Assembly: GCF_008831285.2 (NCBI RefSeq) | Contig: NC_037468.1 | Span: 118,501 to 182,500, forward strand | Direction: 5' to 3' | Origin: Nymphaea colorata | Lineage: Eukaryota; Streptophyta; Magnoliopsida; Nymphaeales; Nymphaeaceae | DNA length: 64,000 nt | Shown here: in pieces, positions 1-13,300 of the stretch | Numbering within the stretch: the first letter of the stretch is position 1 | Layout of the letters: each line of letters begins with the position of its first letter | Program-made: the position numbers and the translations under genes | Notes under the pieces: model-generated | Databases searched by the model: none | Told to the model about the DNA's origin: nothing | The model's input: only the letters and a program-made list of their open reading frames with translations

Positions 1-1120
1 TCGATTCCGCGTCTTCCTCTGCGGAGAATTCATCTTCTGCCTAGGAAATTGCATCCGACGGTAACGGAACACAGGCTTGTCGCCGATGCTTTCCATCTTC
101 GTGTTCTCTTGTTCCTACGAGCAAAGCCCTGACGCAATGAAAAGCGAGTGCTTTGATCAGAACTGAATATTCCGCAGTGGGGCCAAAGCAAGAGGGAGAT
201 TTTGTTCTTAAAGCAACTCTTGCCTTCTTTATTAGTGGTGGTGGACTTGGATTCTTTCCAAAGTTGTATATAGAATGGCAGAATGTACCTGGCAAAAGCC
301 ATAGTGGGTGTCGCTTTCAATTTCATTAACTAATGTAGGTCGCCTGGTATGCCATTAATGCTTTCACTTGAAGCGATACCCTACCCGATCTGACTAGTCA
401 AACGGTAGCGAGAGGGCTCTTTCTCATCAGTTGACAGTACCAGAAGTAGAGGGGACTTTCCTAGAGGGGATATTTCCATTGCTGTCTGTACTCTTTCTTC
501 CACCTGTAAAGTAACCAACTAGGCAGAGCGAGAGAACTTCTCCGCTTTAGCCTGGCGATTTGATATGATTGCTAGACTCAAAGGATGGATGGGAATGGTG
601 ATCCTTAACTTCGTGGAAGTACCGCAGTTGCTTATCCTAGAGAGGATCTTAGAAGATCGCCAGAAACATCAATAGATTGCGGCTACCTTCAGTCTGCTGC
701 AGCAGCGTCGCTTTCAAGTAATTGATCAAGGAAGGGCGAGAGAAAAAGGAGGTGTTGTCGGCACTTGAGCAGATTGAACCATGTGAGCGAGAGACGAATC
801 CCGGCAAAGAATCGAGCCAGAATAAGAGATATGATAGACAAGGGGACGGATCGGATCCCGTCAAGGTCTTTGACGCTCAAGGCAGTGAAATGGAAAGGTT
901 CAGTAGTCGATCCGAGTAAGGCCTTAGCCGCGAAAGCCGTAAATGCGAGGTTCTGACGGTGAGAGCCTATAGCTGACCACGAATTTGGGGAAGTGGAAAG
1001 TTTAAGAGATAGGTCGGACCTAAAAGGATCAGAAGGCTCTCCATCTCTGTGGCGGCCAAGAGTTCCCATTCGTGTGCGAGAATCATCGTATAGAAAAAAA
1101 CGGAGAGTGACCGACAAAGC
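1..1120. other. Unrecognised non-repeat intergenic DNA
   Basis: This stretch holds none of the satellite words that start near 1121. The longest open frame, 155 codons on the minus strand (689-1156), matches no family I recognise and runs into the repeat border, so I do not call it a gene. No tRNA, intron or conserved mitochondrial exon was seen. Confidence 0.6.
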
Positions 1121-4100
1121 ACTCGCAACTTTCATTTTCAGGACATCAATTTGCAATTGTCATGGATTTTGGAAGGCATACAATTTGTTGTATGGAAAAT
1201 GGCATCTTTTTGGTATAGTGAGTACTCATGTTGGTATGGTGAGCACTAATGGCATTTGTTTGTACAGTGAGTACTAATGGCATTTGTTTGTCAAGTGAGT
1301 ACTAATGGCATTTGTTTGTACAGTGAGTACTAATGGCATACAATTGCAATGAGTCTTCATCTTTCAAGAAGAATCAGTCCTGACCTTTCAAGACAGTCTT
1401 AACCTTTCCATTTTTTGTAAGGTGAGTACTAATGGCATACAATTGCAATTGGTCCTGTCCTTCCATCAAAAGTCCTGACCTTTCAAGACAGTCTTGACCT
1501 TTTTGGTAAGGTCAGTCCTGACTGTGAAAGACAGTCTTGACCAGAAGAATCAGTCCTGATCAGATAGTCTTGATCTTTTTGGTAAGGTTAGTCCTGACTG
1601 TGAAAGACAGTCTTGACCTTTTTGATAAGGTGAGTACTGATGACATACAAATGAGTCTTGACCTTTCAAAACAGTCTTCATCTGTTTGGTATGGTGAGTA
1701 CTGATGACATACAAATGAGTCTTGACCTTTCAATCAAGTCCTGACCTGTTTTGGTATGGTGAGTACTCATTGTTGATGGAAAATGGCATTTGTTTGTCAA
1801 GTGAGTACTAATGGCATTTTGTTGTCAAGTGAGTACTAATGGCATACAATTGTAATGAGTCCTGACCTTTCAAAAGGGTCCTGTCCTTCCATAATCATTC
1901 CTCAATCATTCTCATTAGTCCTGACCTTTCCAGAGAGTCCTGACCTTTTTGGTAAGGTGAGTTCTGACTTTTCCTCAATCATTCTCATGAGTCCTGACCT
2001 TTCAGAGTCCTGACCTTTCCATCTTTTTGGTATGGTGAGTACTAATGACATTGGTTTTTACAGTGAGTACTAATGGCATATGGAAAGTACTAATGGCATT
2101 TGTTTGCACAGTGAGTACTAATGGCATACAATTTTTGGTCAAGTGAGTACTAATGGCATACAATTGCAATGAGTCCTGACCTTTCAAGACAGTCTTGACC
2201 TTTCAAAAGAGTCCTGACCTTCCTGACTTTTCCAGAATGAGTCCTGACCTTTCAAGAAGAATCAGTCCTGACCTTTCAAGACAGTCTTGACCTTTCAAGA
2301 AGAATCAGTCCTGACCTTTCAAGACAGTCTTGACCTTTTTGGTAAGGTTAGTCCTGACTTTGAAAGACAGTCTTGACCTTTTTGATAAGGTCAGTCCTGA
2401 CTGTGAAATACAGTCTTGACCTTTTTGATAAGGTGAGTACTGATGACATACAAATGAGTCTTGATGGTCATTCCTCAATCATTCTCATTAGTCCTGACCT
2501 TTCAGAGTCTTGACCTTTCCAGAAAGTCCTCACCTTCCTGACTTTTCCATAATGAGTCCTGACCTGTTTGGTATGGTGAGTACTGATGACATACAAATGA
2601 GTCTTGACCTTCCTGACTTTTAAATAATGAGTCTTGACCTTTCCAGAAAGTCCTGACCTTTCCATAACATTCAGGAAATCGTCAAAAGTGCTTCCAACTT
2701 CATGGAAAGGAAATGATGGAAAGGATCAATTGTCATTGTATGCCATTATCCATCAAAAAAAGGAGATGCCATTATCCATCAACCAATTTGGATGGATTTT
2801 GGTATGGCTAATGACATTTGTTTGTACAGTGAGTACTAATGGCATATGGAAAGTACTAATGGCATTTGTTTGCACAGTGAGTACTAATGGCATTTGTTTG
2901 TCAAGTGAGTACTAATGGCATTTGTTTGTCAAGTGAGTACTAATGGCATTTGTTTGTCAAGTGAGTACTAATGGCATTTTGTTGTCAAGTGAGTACTAAT
3001 GGCATTTTGTTGTCAAGTGAGTACTAATGGCATACAATTGTCATGAGTCCTGACCTTTCAAAAGGGTCCTGTCCTTCCATAATGAGTCCTGACCTTTCAA
3101 GAAGAATGAGTCCTGACCTTTCAAGACAGTCTTGACCTTTTTGGTAAGGTCAGTCCTTACTTTGAAAGACAGTCTTGACCAGAAGAATCAGTCCTGATCA
3201 GATAGTCTTGATCTTTTTGGTAAGGTTAGTCCTGACTTTGAAAGACAGTCTTGACCTTTTTGATAAGGTGAGTACTGATGACATACAAATGAGTCTTGAC
3301 CTTTCAAAGGAGTCCTGACCTTTCAAGAAGAATCAGTCCTGACCTTTCAAGACAGTCTTGACCTTTTTGGTAAGGTCAGTCCTGACTGTGAAATACAGTC
3401 TTGACCAGAAGAATCAGTCCTGATCAGATAGTCTTGATCTTTTTGGTAAGGTTAGTCCTGACTTTGAAAGACAGTATTGACCTTTTTGATAAGGTGAGTA
3501 CTGATGACATACAAATGAGTCTTGACCGGAAAGTCCTGACCTTTCAAGAAGAATGAGTCCTGACCTTTCAAGACAGTCTTGACCTTTTTGGTAAGGTCAG
3601 TCCTGACTGTGAAATACAGTATTGACCAGAAGAATCAGTCCTGATCAGATAGTCTTGATCTTTTTGGTAAGGTTAGTCCTGACTTTGAAAGACAGTCTTG
3701 ACCTTTTTGATAAGGTGAGTACTGATGACATACAAATGAGTCTTGACCTTTCAAAACAGTCTTCACCTTTCAAGAAGAATCAGTCCTGACCTTTCAAGAC
3801 AGTCTTGATCTTTTTGGTAAGGTCAGTCCTGACTTTGAAATACAGTCTTGACCAGAAGAATCAGTCCTGATCAGATAGTCTTGATCTTTTTGGTAAGGTT
3901 AGTCCTGACTTTGAAATACAGTCTTGACCTTTTTGATAAGGTGAGTACTGATGACATACAAATGAGTCTTGATGGTCATTCCTCAATCATTCTCATTAGT
4001 CCTGACCTTTCAGAGTCTTGACCTTTCCAGAAGAATCAGTCCTGACCTTTCAAGAAGAATGAGTCCTGACCTTTCAAGACAGTCTTGACCTTTTTGGTAA

Positions 4101-4345
4101 GGTCAGTCCTGACTGTGAAATACAGTCTTGACCAGAAGAATCAGTCCTGATCTTTCAAGATAGTCTTGATCTTTTTGGTAAGGTCAGTCCTGACTTTGAA
4201 AGACAGTCTTGACCTTTTTGATAAGGTGAGTACTGATGACATACAAATGAGTCTTGACCTTTCAATCAAGTCCTCACCTTTCAAGAAATGAGTCCTGACC
4301 TTTCCATAAGGTCACTGATTCAGGTCAGACAAATCCTGACAAGTG
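1121..4345 (+). repeat. Satellite-like array A, forward half
   Basis: Dense array in the orientation that reads GTGAGTACTAATGGCAT on the plus strand. It alternates 28-bp units (especially 2876-3020) with quasi-palindromic words such as AGTCCTGACCTTTCAAGACA and GGTAAGGTCAGTCCTGACT. Between about 3260 and 4220 a higher-order block beginning GATAAGGTGAGTACTGATGA recurs at about 3261, 3487, 3709 and 3935, a spacing of 222-226 bp, and again at 4220. The forward half ends at the junction word ACTGATTCAGGTCAGACAAA near 4316-4335. There is no credible coding content: open frames here are short and consist of translated repeats. Confidence 0.9.
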
Positions 4346-5477
4346 CTGACCATACCAAAATTGCAATTGTATGCCATTAGTGTTCACACAAATGGAAAGG
4401 AAAAGGTCAGGACTCTCTGGAAAGGTCAGGACTAATGAGAATGATTGAGGAATGATTATGGAAGGACAGGACCCTTTTGAAAGGTCAGGACTCTGAAAGG
4501 TCAGGACTAATGAGAATGATTGAGGAAAAGTCAGAACTCACCTTCTCAAAAAGGTCAATACTGTATTTCACAGTCAGGACTAACCTTACCAAAAAGATCA
4601 AGACTGTCTTGAAAGATCAGAACTTCTTCTTCTTAAAAGGACAGGACCCTTTTGAAAGGTCAGGACTCATGACAATTGTATGCCATTAGTACTCACTTGA
4701 CAAACAAATGCCATTAGTACTCACTTGACAACAAAATGCCATTAGTACTCACTTGACAACAAAATGCCATTAGTACTCACTTGACAAACAAATGCCATTT
4801 TCCATCAACAATGAGTACTCACCATACCAAAACAGGTGAGTCGGTCAGGACTCTTTTGAAAGGTCAAGACTGTCTTGAAAGGTCAGGACTCATTCTTCTT
4901 GAAAGGTCAGGACTCATTGCAATTGTATGCCATTAGTACTCACTTGACAACAAATTGTATGTCTCTCACTTGACAACAAAATGCCATTAGTACTTTCCAT
5001 ATGCCATTAGTACTCACTGTGCAAACAAATGCCATTAGTACTTTCCATATGCCATTAGTACTCACTATACCAACATGAGTACTCACCATACCAAAACAAT
5101 GCCATTAGTGCTCCCAATGGCAATTGTATGCCATTTTCCATACAACAAATTGTATGCCATTAGTGCTGACCATCAAAAAATACTCATCACTTTTCATAAG
5201 CACACTCGCTTCGCTTTGGCTTCCCTTGAGTCAAAGCACACTCGCTTCGCTTTGGATTCATGAGCCACTTTGATGAAATGCAAAGCAAAGTCATGTACGC
5301 TGACCTTGACTTTGAAAATGGCTCGTTCGTTCGAGAAAAGCACTCGCAACTTCAAATTGCTGAAAGTCACGTCACGTCAGAACAAAGCCCTCTTGTTAAT
5401 TGCACAAAGCACTCAATTTCAGACAAAATGAGATTCACTCTTTTGTCAGGGTCAGCGGCATACAATTCAATTTGTGA
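4346..5477. repeat. Central spacer of array A with border module
   Basis: From about 4360 the words run in the opposite orientation (ATGCCATTAGTACTCAC). A copy of the repeat-derived 70-codon frame sits at 4477-4689. At 5190-5410 there is a border module containing CACTCGCTTCGCTTTGGC twice, AAAGCACTCGCAA and GTCACGTCAC. The junction word then reappears in reverse near 5491-5520. The spacer therefore separates two inverted arms and has its own internal inversion. Confidence 0.8.
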
Positions 5478-7938
5478 TATGGTCAGCACTTGTCAGGATT
5501 TGTCTGACCTGAATCAGTGACCTTATGGAAAGGTCAGGACTCATTTCTTGAAAGGTGAGGACTTGATTGAAAGGTCAAGACTCATTTGTATGTCATCAGT
5601 ACTCACCTTATCAAAAAGGTCAAGACTGTCTTTCAAAGTCAGGACTGACCTTACCAAAAAGATCAAGACTATCTTGAAAGATCAGGACTGATTCTTCTGG
5701 TCAAGACTGTATTTCACAGTCAGGACTGACCTTATCAAAAAGGTCAAGACTGTATTTCACAGTCAGGACTAACCTTACCAAAAAGGTCAAGACTGTCTTG
5801 AAAGGTCAGGACTGATTCTTCTGGAAAGGTCAAGACTGTCTTGAAAGGTCAGGACTGATTATGGAAGGACAGGACCAATTGCAATTGTATGCCATTAGTA
5901 CTCACCTGACCATACAAGACTCATTTGTATGTCATCAGTACTCACCTTATCAAAAAGGTCAATACTGTATTTCACAGTCAGGACTGACCTTACCAAAAAG
6001 ATCAAGACTATCTTGAAAGATCAGGACTGATTCTTCTGGTCAATACTGTATTTCACAGTCAGGACTGACCTTACCAAAAAGATCAAGACTGTCTTGAAAG
6101 GTCAGGACTGATTCTTCTGGAAAGGTCAAGACTGTCTTGAAAGGTCAGGACTCATTCTTCTTGAAAGGTCAGGACTGATTATGGAAGGACAGGACCAATT
6201 GCAATTGTATGCCATTAGTACTCACCTTATCAAAAAGGTCAAGACTGTATTTCACAGTCAGGACTGACCTTACCAAAAAGGTCAAGACTGTCTTGAAAGG
6301 TCAGGACTGATTCTTCTGGAAAGGTCAAGACTCTGAAAGGTCAGGACTAATGAGAATGATTGAGGAATGACCATCAAGACTCATTTGTATGTCATCAGTA
6401 CTCACCTTATCAAAAAGGTCAAGACTGTCTTTCAAAGTCAGGACTAACCTTACCAAAAAGATCAAGACTATCTTGAAAGATCAGGACTGATTCTTATTGA
6501 AAGGTCAATACTGTATTTCACAGTCAGGACTGACCTTACCAAAAAGATCAAGACTGTCTTGAAAGGTCAGGACTGATTCTTCTTGAAAGGTGAAGACTGT
6601 TTTGAAAGGTCAAGACTCATTTGTATGTCATCAGTACTCACCTTATCAAAAAGGTCAAGACTGTCTTTCAAAGTCAGGACTAACCTTACCAAAAAGATCA
6701 AGACTATCTGATCAGGACTGATTCTTCTGGTCAAGACTGTATTTCACAGTCAGGACTGACCTTACCAAAAAGGTCAAGACTGTCTTGAAAGGTCAGGACT
6801 GATTTTTCTTGAAAGGTCAAGACTGTCTTGAAATCAGTACTGACCTTACCAAAAAGGTCAAGACTGTCTTGAAAGGTCAGGACTCATTCTTCTTGAAAGG
6901 TCAGGACTGTCTGGAAAGGTCAAGACTCATTTGTATGTCATCAGTACTCACCTTATCAAAAAGGTCAAGACTGTCTTTCAAAGTCAGGACTAACCTTACC
7001 AAAAAGATCAAGACTATCTGATCAGGACTGATTCTTCTGGTCAAGACTGTCTTTCACAGTCAGGACTGACCTTACCAAAAAGGTCAAGACTGTCTTGAAA
7101 GGTCAGGACTTTTGATGGAAGGACAGGACCAATTGCAATTGTATGCCATTAGTACTCACCTGACCAAAAATGGAAAGGTCAAGACTGTCTTGAAATCAGT
7201 ACTGACCTTATCAAAAAGGTCAAGACTGTCTTTCAAAGTCAGGACTAACCTTACCAAAAAGATCAAGACTATCTGATCAGGACTGATTCTTCTGGTCAAT
7301 ACTGTCTTTCAAGGTCAGGACTGACCTTACCAAAAAGGTCAAGACTGTCTTGAAAGGTCAGGACTGATTCTTCTGGAAAGGTCAAGACTGTCTTGAAAGG
7401 TCAGGACTCATTCTTCTTGAAAGGTCAGGACTCCTTATGGAAGGACAGGACCCTTTTGAAAGGTCAGGACTCATGACAATTGTATGCCATTAGTACTCAC
7501 TTGACAAACAAATGCCATTAGTACTCACTTGACAAACAAATGCCATTAGTACTCACTTGACAAACAAATGCCATTAGTACTCACTTGACAAACAAATGCC
7601 ATTAGTACTCACTTGACAAACAAATGCCATTAGTACTCACTGTGCAAACAAATGCCATTAGTACTTTCCATATGCCATTAGTACTCACTGTACAAACAAA
7701 TGTCATTAGCCATACCAAAATCCATCCAAATTGGTTGATGGATAATGGCATCTCCTTTTTTTGATGGATAATGGCATACAATGACAATTGATCCTTTCCA
7801 TCATTTCCTTTCCATCAATTGGTCAGGGTCAACACTAATGGCATTGGTTGATGGATAATGGCATCTCCTTTTTTTGATGGATAATGGCATACAATGACAA
7901 TTGATCCTTTCCATCAACCATCAAACCTTGATGTCCTG
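5478..7938 (-). repeat. Satellite-like array A, reverse half
   Basis: Same family in inverted orientation. From 5478 outward the sequence mirrors the end of the forward half: the text near 5478-5600 is the reverse complement of about 4236-4345, and the outer end near 7740-7803 mirrors about 2714-2770 (the ATCCATCAAAAAAAGGAGAT region). Block order is only roughly conserved and the arms differ in length (about 1.6 against 2.3 kb), so unit numbers changed after the inversion. Tandem 28-bp units lie at about 7495-7640. Confidence 0.88.
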
Positions 7939-8110
7939 AAACAACCAAAAGCTTTTCATAAGCACATCCTTCAAATGTGTGCTGACCTTTACCTTTCAAT
8001 TGCACAAAGCACGCACTCGCAACTTCAAATTGCTGAAGCTGATGAAGTGATTCAGGTCAGAGCAAAGCCCTCTTGTTCAGAGTGCTTTGTGGGCTTTGCT
8101 CGTCAAAATG
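7939..8110 (+). repeat. Border module (CACTCGC/GTGACGT type)
   Basis: Short module between array and unique DNA. It contains ACTCGCAACTTCAAATTGCT, a GATGAAGTGATTCAGGTCAG stretch, GCAAAGCCCTCTTGTTCAGA, and ends in GGGCTTTGCTCGTC and TGACGTGACG. The central 75 bp recurs nearly unchanged near 51334-51407 and 58898-58968. Confidence 0.8.
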
Positions 8111-10054
8111 ACGTGACGTTCAGTGATCGAACCGAGAGAAAGGAAGCTGAAAGTGGTGCTATGGACATCAACGTAGTTAGTGTGCCAACATGGAAGGATT
8201 GGCAGAGGGGGTAACGCTTCGCGAAAGAATCGTCGTATGCTCCGGAGGTGTAGAGCCTCCTAGGAGGCAGACTTCCTGCTAGCCATCTTGGCTTCGCTTT
8301 CGCTTCGCTCGTGAAGCAAGGTCCTGCATGTTTTGACAAGGTTGATTCGCCGCGAAACAAAAAGAAAAAAGAAAACGGACGGCCATGTTGGACTCGGACG
8401 ACGGTGCGAAGCCGCAACGCGGAGTTGACGAAGCGAAGGAAACCGGCTACGTCTATCGAAGCGGAAATCCACCGAGACATCCACTGCCATAACGTATGAC
8501 AATAGAAAAGGGAATACCGATACCTTGCTGACCGAGCTTCCCGGAACGGAAGGAAAGAACTCGCTTGACCTTCACTCGCAACTCGTTTCATTCCCCTGGC
8601 GCGTCGGTTGCTAAGCGACGGAAGGAATCCAAAAGGAGAAAGGAAACCACGTCAAATCCATCAAGTTAGAGAGGCAACGAGTTCCGTCGTTAAGCGTAAC
8701 GAGTCTACTTGAAAGAACTTCTATTTCATTAGTAGATCAAACTCTCTTTTGCTTGAAACAGAGTGATTCACCGTCGGGTATGAATCTTCTCACTCACCGG
8801 GCCGTTATCACTCACATCTCTCTCAGGGTAAAGCTGATAAAAACTGGGAAGAGCGTGAAAACTAGTCTGTCCCCTACCATTTTATTGAGGAAAAAAACAT
8901 CCATAGGTGCCGATTAGTTGTATTCACATCCCACGGTCGACGCACCCCCGCCTATGGAAGGAATCCCTAGAGAAGCATGTCCATAGCATCTCTGTTGGTT
9001 CGGGCCGGGGCGCTGTAATGAAATGGTCAAAACCATTTCCCACACTTGACTGATTTTTCACTCTAGGGAATGAAGAAGGGTAGTTAGTGAGGACAGACCC
9101 ACCCCTGGGGAAGGGGTTGGCTATTGATGGGCTTTTGATGACTGGCTATTTATCTTGATCCAATGGCTTCCGTTGCTCCTGTTCGTTACCACCTAGTACA
9201 GATGACAAATCTCCCAATCCCCCACCCCAATGAGATTCACTCGCAGTTGTTGGTGACCCATCATCTGAGCAAGCAGCACCCGTAACGGCAGATAAGGGCA
9301 CGGAACCACCACCATTAGTGGTGGTGGTGGTGGTTCTAGCAGCATAGTCAGCATAGGCATCATGGGCGGAGGCTTCAGAAACAAAGGCATTGGCATCCGA
9401 ACCAGCCCACCAGTAGCAGTTGACCCAGTGCCAGGCGATTCATATCCAACATCCGTTTATGCCTTGCATATCGAGATCAGGGCCTACCCACAGGAGAGGA
9501 GGTCACAAAGGCATAGGTTGGATTGAAGTGAGACCGTAATACGTTCTAAAGCGCGTGGCATCCGTTCAAAAGCCGGTTTTTTTCTAGATCGAAAGCCAGC
9601 ACCAACCAGAGGCAGAGGTTCAGGCAGAGAGAGCTAAAGCATAGCCATCTAGGGTGGCCATAGGCAGGGGGTCAAAGCAAATCCAAAAACATAGCCGGTC
9701 AGAGAAGCAGAGACAAGGAAAGCGTTGGTGATAGTCAACACATTTTTAAGTGGTGTTGGGATTCCAGTTCAAGTTAGGGCCCTTATTTACCAATAAGTAG
9801 TAGGTAGGAACGGATAGCAAAGTAAGTTAGATAGTCATAGCTTGTTCTAGGTCCCATTGAAGTTGACCCGAAGAGGCGAGATAAGGGCATATACAAGGGT
9901 AGAGGCACTGGTTTAACCCCCGGGCGTTTCACAACCTGCGGGGACGGATCCGGTTCCACCGCAAAGGCAGGAGTTGAAAAAACCATACTGAAAAACATGA
10001 ATACCAAAAACAGGAAAAAAACTCAGGTAGAAGCACAGCCGGGCCATACGAGAA
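8111..10054. other. Unique intergenic DNA between two inverted array ends
   Basis: About 1.9 kb of non-satellite sequence lying between inverted copies of an array end (7374-7938 and 10101-10554). The longest frame (162 codons, minus, 8103-8591) overlaps repeat DNA and has no recognisable domain. A simple-sequence hairpin with CCACCACC paired to GGTGGTGG lies at about 9309-9337. No gene, intron or tRNA was recognised. Confidence 0.6.
8598..8660 (+). repeat. Dispersed repeat, inverted copy at 57583-57645
   Basis: About 63 bp beginning GGCGCGTCGGTTGCTAAGCG matches, with a few differences near its distal end, the reverse complement of 57583-57645. It is unrelated in sequence to the satellite words and is a typical small dispersed mitochondrial repeat. 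Confidence 0.75.
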
Positions 10055-11460
10055 AGCGAAAGCACTCGCAAAGCGAAGCTTCAGGGACAACTTTGACTTT
10101 CAGGACATCAAGGTTTGATGGTTGATGGAAAGGATCAATTGTCATTGTATGCCATTATCCATCAAAAAAAGGAGATGCCATTATCCATCAACCAATTTGG
10201 ATGGATTTTGGTATGGCTAATGACATTTGTTTGTACAGTGAGTACTAATGGCATATGGAAAGTACTAATGGCATTTGTTTGCACAGTGAGTACTAATGGC
10301 ATTTGTTTGTCAAGTGAGTACTAATGGCATTTGTTTGTCAAGTGAGTACTAATGGCATTTGTTTGTCAAGTGAGTACTAATGGCATTTGTTTGTCAAGTG
10401 AGTACTAATGGCATTTGTTTGTCAAGTGAGTACTAATGGCATACAATTGTCATGAGTCCTGACCTTTCAAAAGGGTCCTGTCCTTCCATAATGAGTCCTG
10501 ACCTTTCAAGAAGAATGAGTCCTGACCTTTCAAGACAGTCTTGACCTTTCCATTTTTGGTCAGGTGAGTACTAATGGCATACAATTGCAATTGGTCCTGT
10601 CCTTCCATCAAAAGTCCTGACCTTTCAAGACAGTCTTGATCTTTTTGGTAAGGTCAGTCCTGACTGTGAAAGACAGTCTTGACCAGAAGAATCAGTCCTG
10701 ATCAGATAGTCTTGATCTTTTTGGTAAGGTTAGTCCTGACTTTGAAAGACAGTCTTGACCTTTTTGATAAGGTGAGTACTGATGACATACAAATGAGTCT
10801 TGTATGGTCAGGTGAGTACTAATGGCATACAATTGCAATTGGTCCTGTCCTTCCATAATCAGTCCTGACCTTTCAAGACAGTCTTGACCAGAAGAATCAG
10901 TCCTGACCTTTCAAGACAGTCTTGACCTTTTTGGTAAGGTCAGTCCTGACCTTGAAAGACAGTCTTGACCAGAAGAATCAGTCCTGATCAGATAGTCTTG
11001 ATCTTTTTGGTAAGGTTAGTCCTGACTGTGAAAGACAGTCTTGACCTTTTTGATAAGGTCAGTACTGATTTCAAGACAGTCTTGACCTTTCCATTTTTGG
11101 TCAGGTGAGTACTAATGGCATACAATTGCAATTGGTCCTGTCCTTCCATCAAAAGTCCTGACCTTTCAAGACAGTCTTGACCTTTTTGGTAAGGTCAGTC
11201 CTGACTGTGAAAGACAGTCTTGACCAGAAGAATCAGTCCTGATCAGATAGTCTTGATCTTTTTGGTAAGGTTAGTCCTGACTTTGAAAGACAGTCTTGAC
11301 CTTTTTGATAAGGTGAGTACTGATGACATACAAATGAGTCTTGATGGTCATTCCTCAATCATTCTCATTAGTCCTGACCTTTCAGAGTCTTGACCTTTCA
11401 AGACAGTCCTGACCGGAAGGTCACTGATTCAGGTCAGACAAATCCTGAAAAGTACTGACT
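10055..11460 (+). repeat. Satellite-like array B, forward half
   Basis: Starts with a border module (AAAGCACTCGCAAAGCGAAG at 10059-10078), then the same opening block seen in array A (GGATCAATTGTCATTGTATG at 10132). At least five consecutive 28-bp units lie at about 10285-10440, followed by blocks of AGTCCTGACC/CAAGACAGTCTTGACC type. It ends at the junction word near 11425-11448. Confidence 0.9.
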
Positions 11461-13300
11461 ATACAACAAATTGTATGCCATTCTTGCTTCCAATATGGAA
11501 AGGAAAGGTTGCAATTGTATGCCATTAGTGTTCACACAAATGGAAAGGAAAAGGTCAGGACTAATGAGAATGATTGAGGAATGATTATGGAAGGACAGGA
11601 CCCTTTTGAAAGGTCAGGACTCTGAAAGGTCAGGACTAATGAGAATGAGTGAGGAAAAGTCAGAACTCACCTTATCAAAAAGGTCAAGACTGTCTTTCAA
11701 AGTCAGGACTAACCTGACCAAAAAGATCAAGACTGTCTTGAAAGATCAGAACTTCTTCTTCTTAAAAGGACAGGACCCTTTTGAAAGGTCAGGACTCATG
11801 ACAATTGTATGCCATTAGTACTCACTTGACAAACAAATGCCATTAGTACTCACTTGACAACAAAATGCCATTAGTACTCACTTGACAACAAAATGCCATT
11901 AGTACTCACTTGACAAACAAATGCCATTTTCCATCAACAATGAGTACTCACCTTATCAAAAAGGTTAAGACTGTCTTTAAATAAGTACTAACCTTACCAA
12001 AAAGGTCAATACTGTCTTTAAAGATCAGGACTGATTTTCCTTAAAAGGTGAGGACTGTCTGGAAAGGTCAAGACTCATTTGTATGTCATCAGTACTCACC
12101 TTATCAAAAAGGTCAAGACTGTCTTTCAAAGTCAGGACTAACCTTACCAAAAAGATCAAGACTATCTGATCAGGACTGATTCTTCTGGTCAAGACTGTCT
12201 TTCACAGTCAGGACTGACCTTACCAAAAAGGTCAAGACTGTCTTGAAAGGTCAGGACTTTTGATGGAAGGACAGGACCAATTGCAATTGTATGCCATTAG
12301 TACTCACCTGACCAAAAATGGAAAGGTCAAGACTGTCTTGAAATCAGTACTGACCTTATCAAAAAGGTCAAGACTGTCTTTCACAGTCAGGACTAACCTT
12401 ACCAAAAAGATCAAGACTATCTGATCAGGACTGATTCTTCTGGTCAAGACTGTCTTTCAAGGTCAGGACTGACCTTACCAAAAAGGTCAAGACTGTCTTG
12501 AAAGGTCAGGACTGATTCTTCTGGTCAAGACTGTCTTGAAAGGTCAGGACTGATTATGGAAGGACAGGACCAATTGCAATTGTATGCCATTAGTACTCAC
12601 CTGACCATACAAGACTCATTTGTATGTCATCAGTACTCACCTTATCAAAAAGGTCAAGACTGTCTTTCAAAGTCAGGACTAACCTGACCAAAAAGATCAA
12701 GACTATCTGATCAGGACTGATTCTTCTGGTCAAGACTGTCTTTCACAGTCAGGACTGACCTTACCAAAAAGATCAAGACTGTCTTGAAAGGTCAGGACTT
12801 TTGATGGAAGGACAGGACCAATTGCAATTGTATGCCATTAGTACTCACCTGACCAAAAATGGAAAGGTCAAGACTGTCTTGAAAGGTCAGGACTCATTCT
12901 TCTTGAAAGGTCAGGACTCATTATGGAAGGACAGGACCAATTGCAATTCAATGCCATTAGTACTCACTTGACAACAAAATGCCATTAGTACTCACTTGAC
13001 AAACAAATGCCATTAGTACTCACTTGACAAACAAATGCCATTAGTACTCACTTGACAAACAAATGCCATTAGTACTCACTGTACAAACAAATGCCATTAG
13101 TACTCACTGTACAAACAAATGCCATTAGTGCTCACCATACCAACATGTCACCATACCAAAACAATGCCATTTCCCAATGGCAATTGTATGCCTTCCATAA
13201 TTGCAATGAGATGCCATTCATGCTGACCATACAACAAATTGTATGCCTTCAAGAATTGGAATTGTATGCCATTAGTGCTGACCATACCAAGAATCTCAAT
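11461..13300 (-). repeat. Satellite-like array B, reverse half
   Basis: Orientation flips after the junction word and words read ATGCCATTAGTACTCAC on the plus strand. The junction region 11420-11560 is the reverse complement of about 44541-44680 in array E, including the AAGAATGGCATACAATTTGT part, so the junction itself is a reused block. 28-bp units lie at about 12955-13120. Confidence 0.88.

Noticed and set aside
689-1156. 155-codon minus-strand ORF.
   Set aside because: It extends into the satellite border, has no recognisable motif and is overlapped by several plus-strand frames.
9193-9396. Proline-rich ORF on the minus strand.
   Set aside because: It is produced by the CCACCACC/GGTGGTGG simple-sequence hairpin.
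10285-10440. Possible CRISPR array (regular 28-bp direct repeats).
   Set aside because: Units are contiguous with no unique spacers, no cas genes are present, and the genome is a plant organelle.
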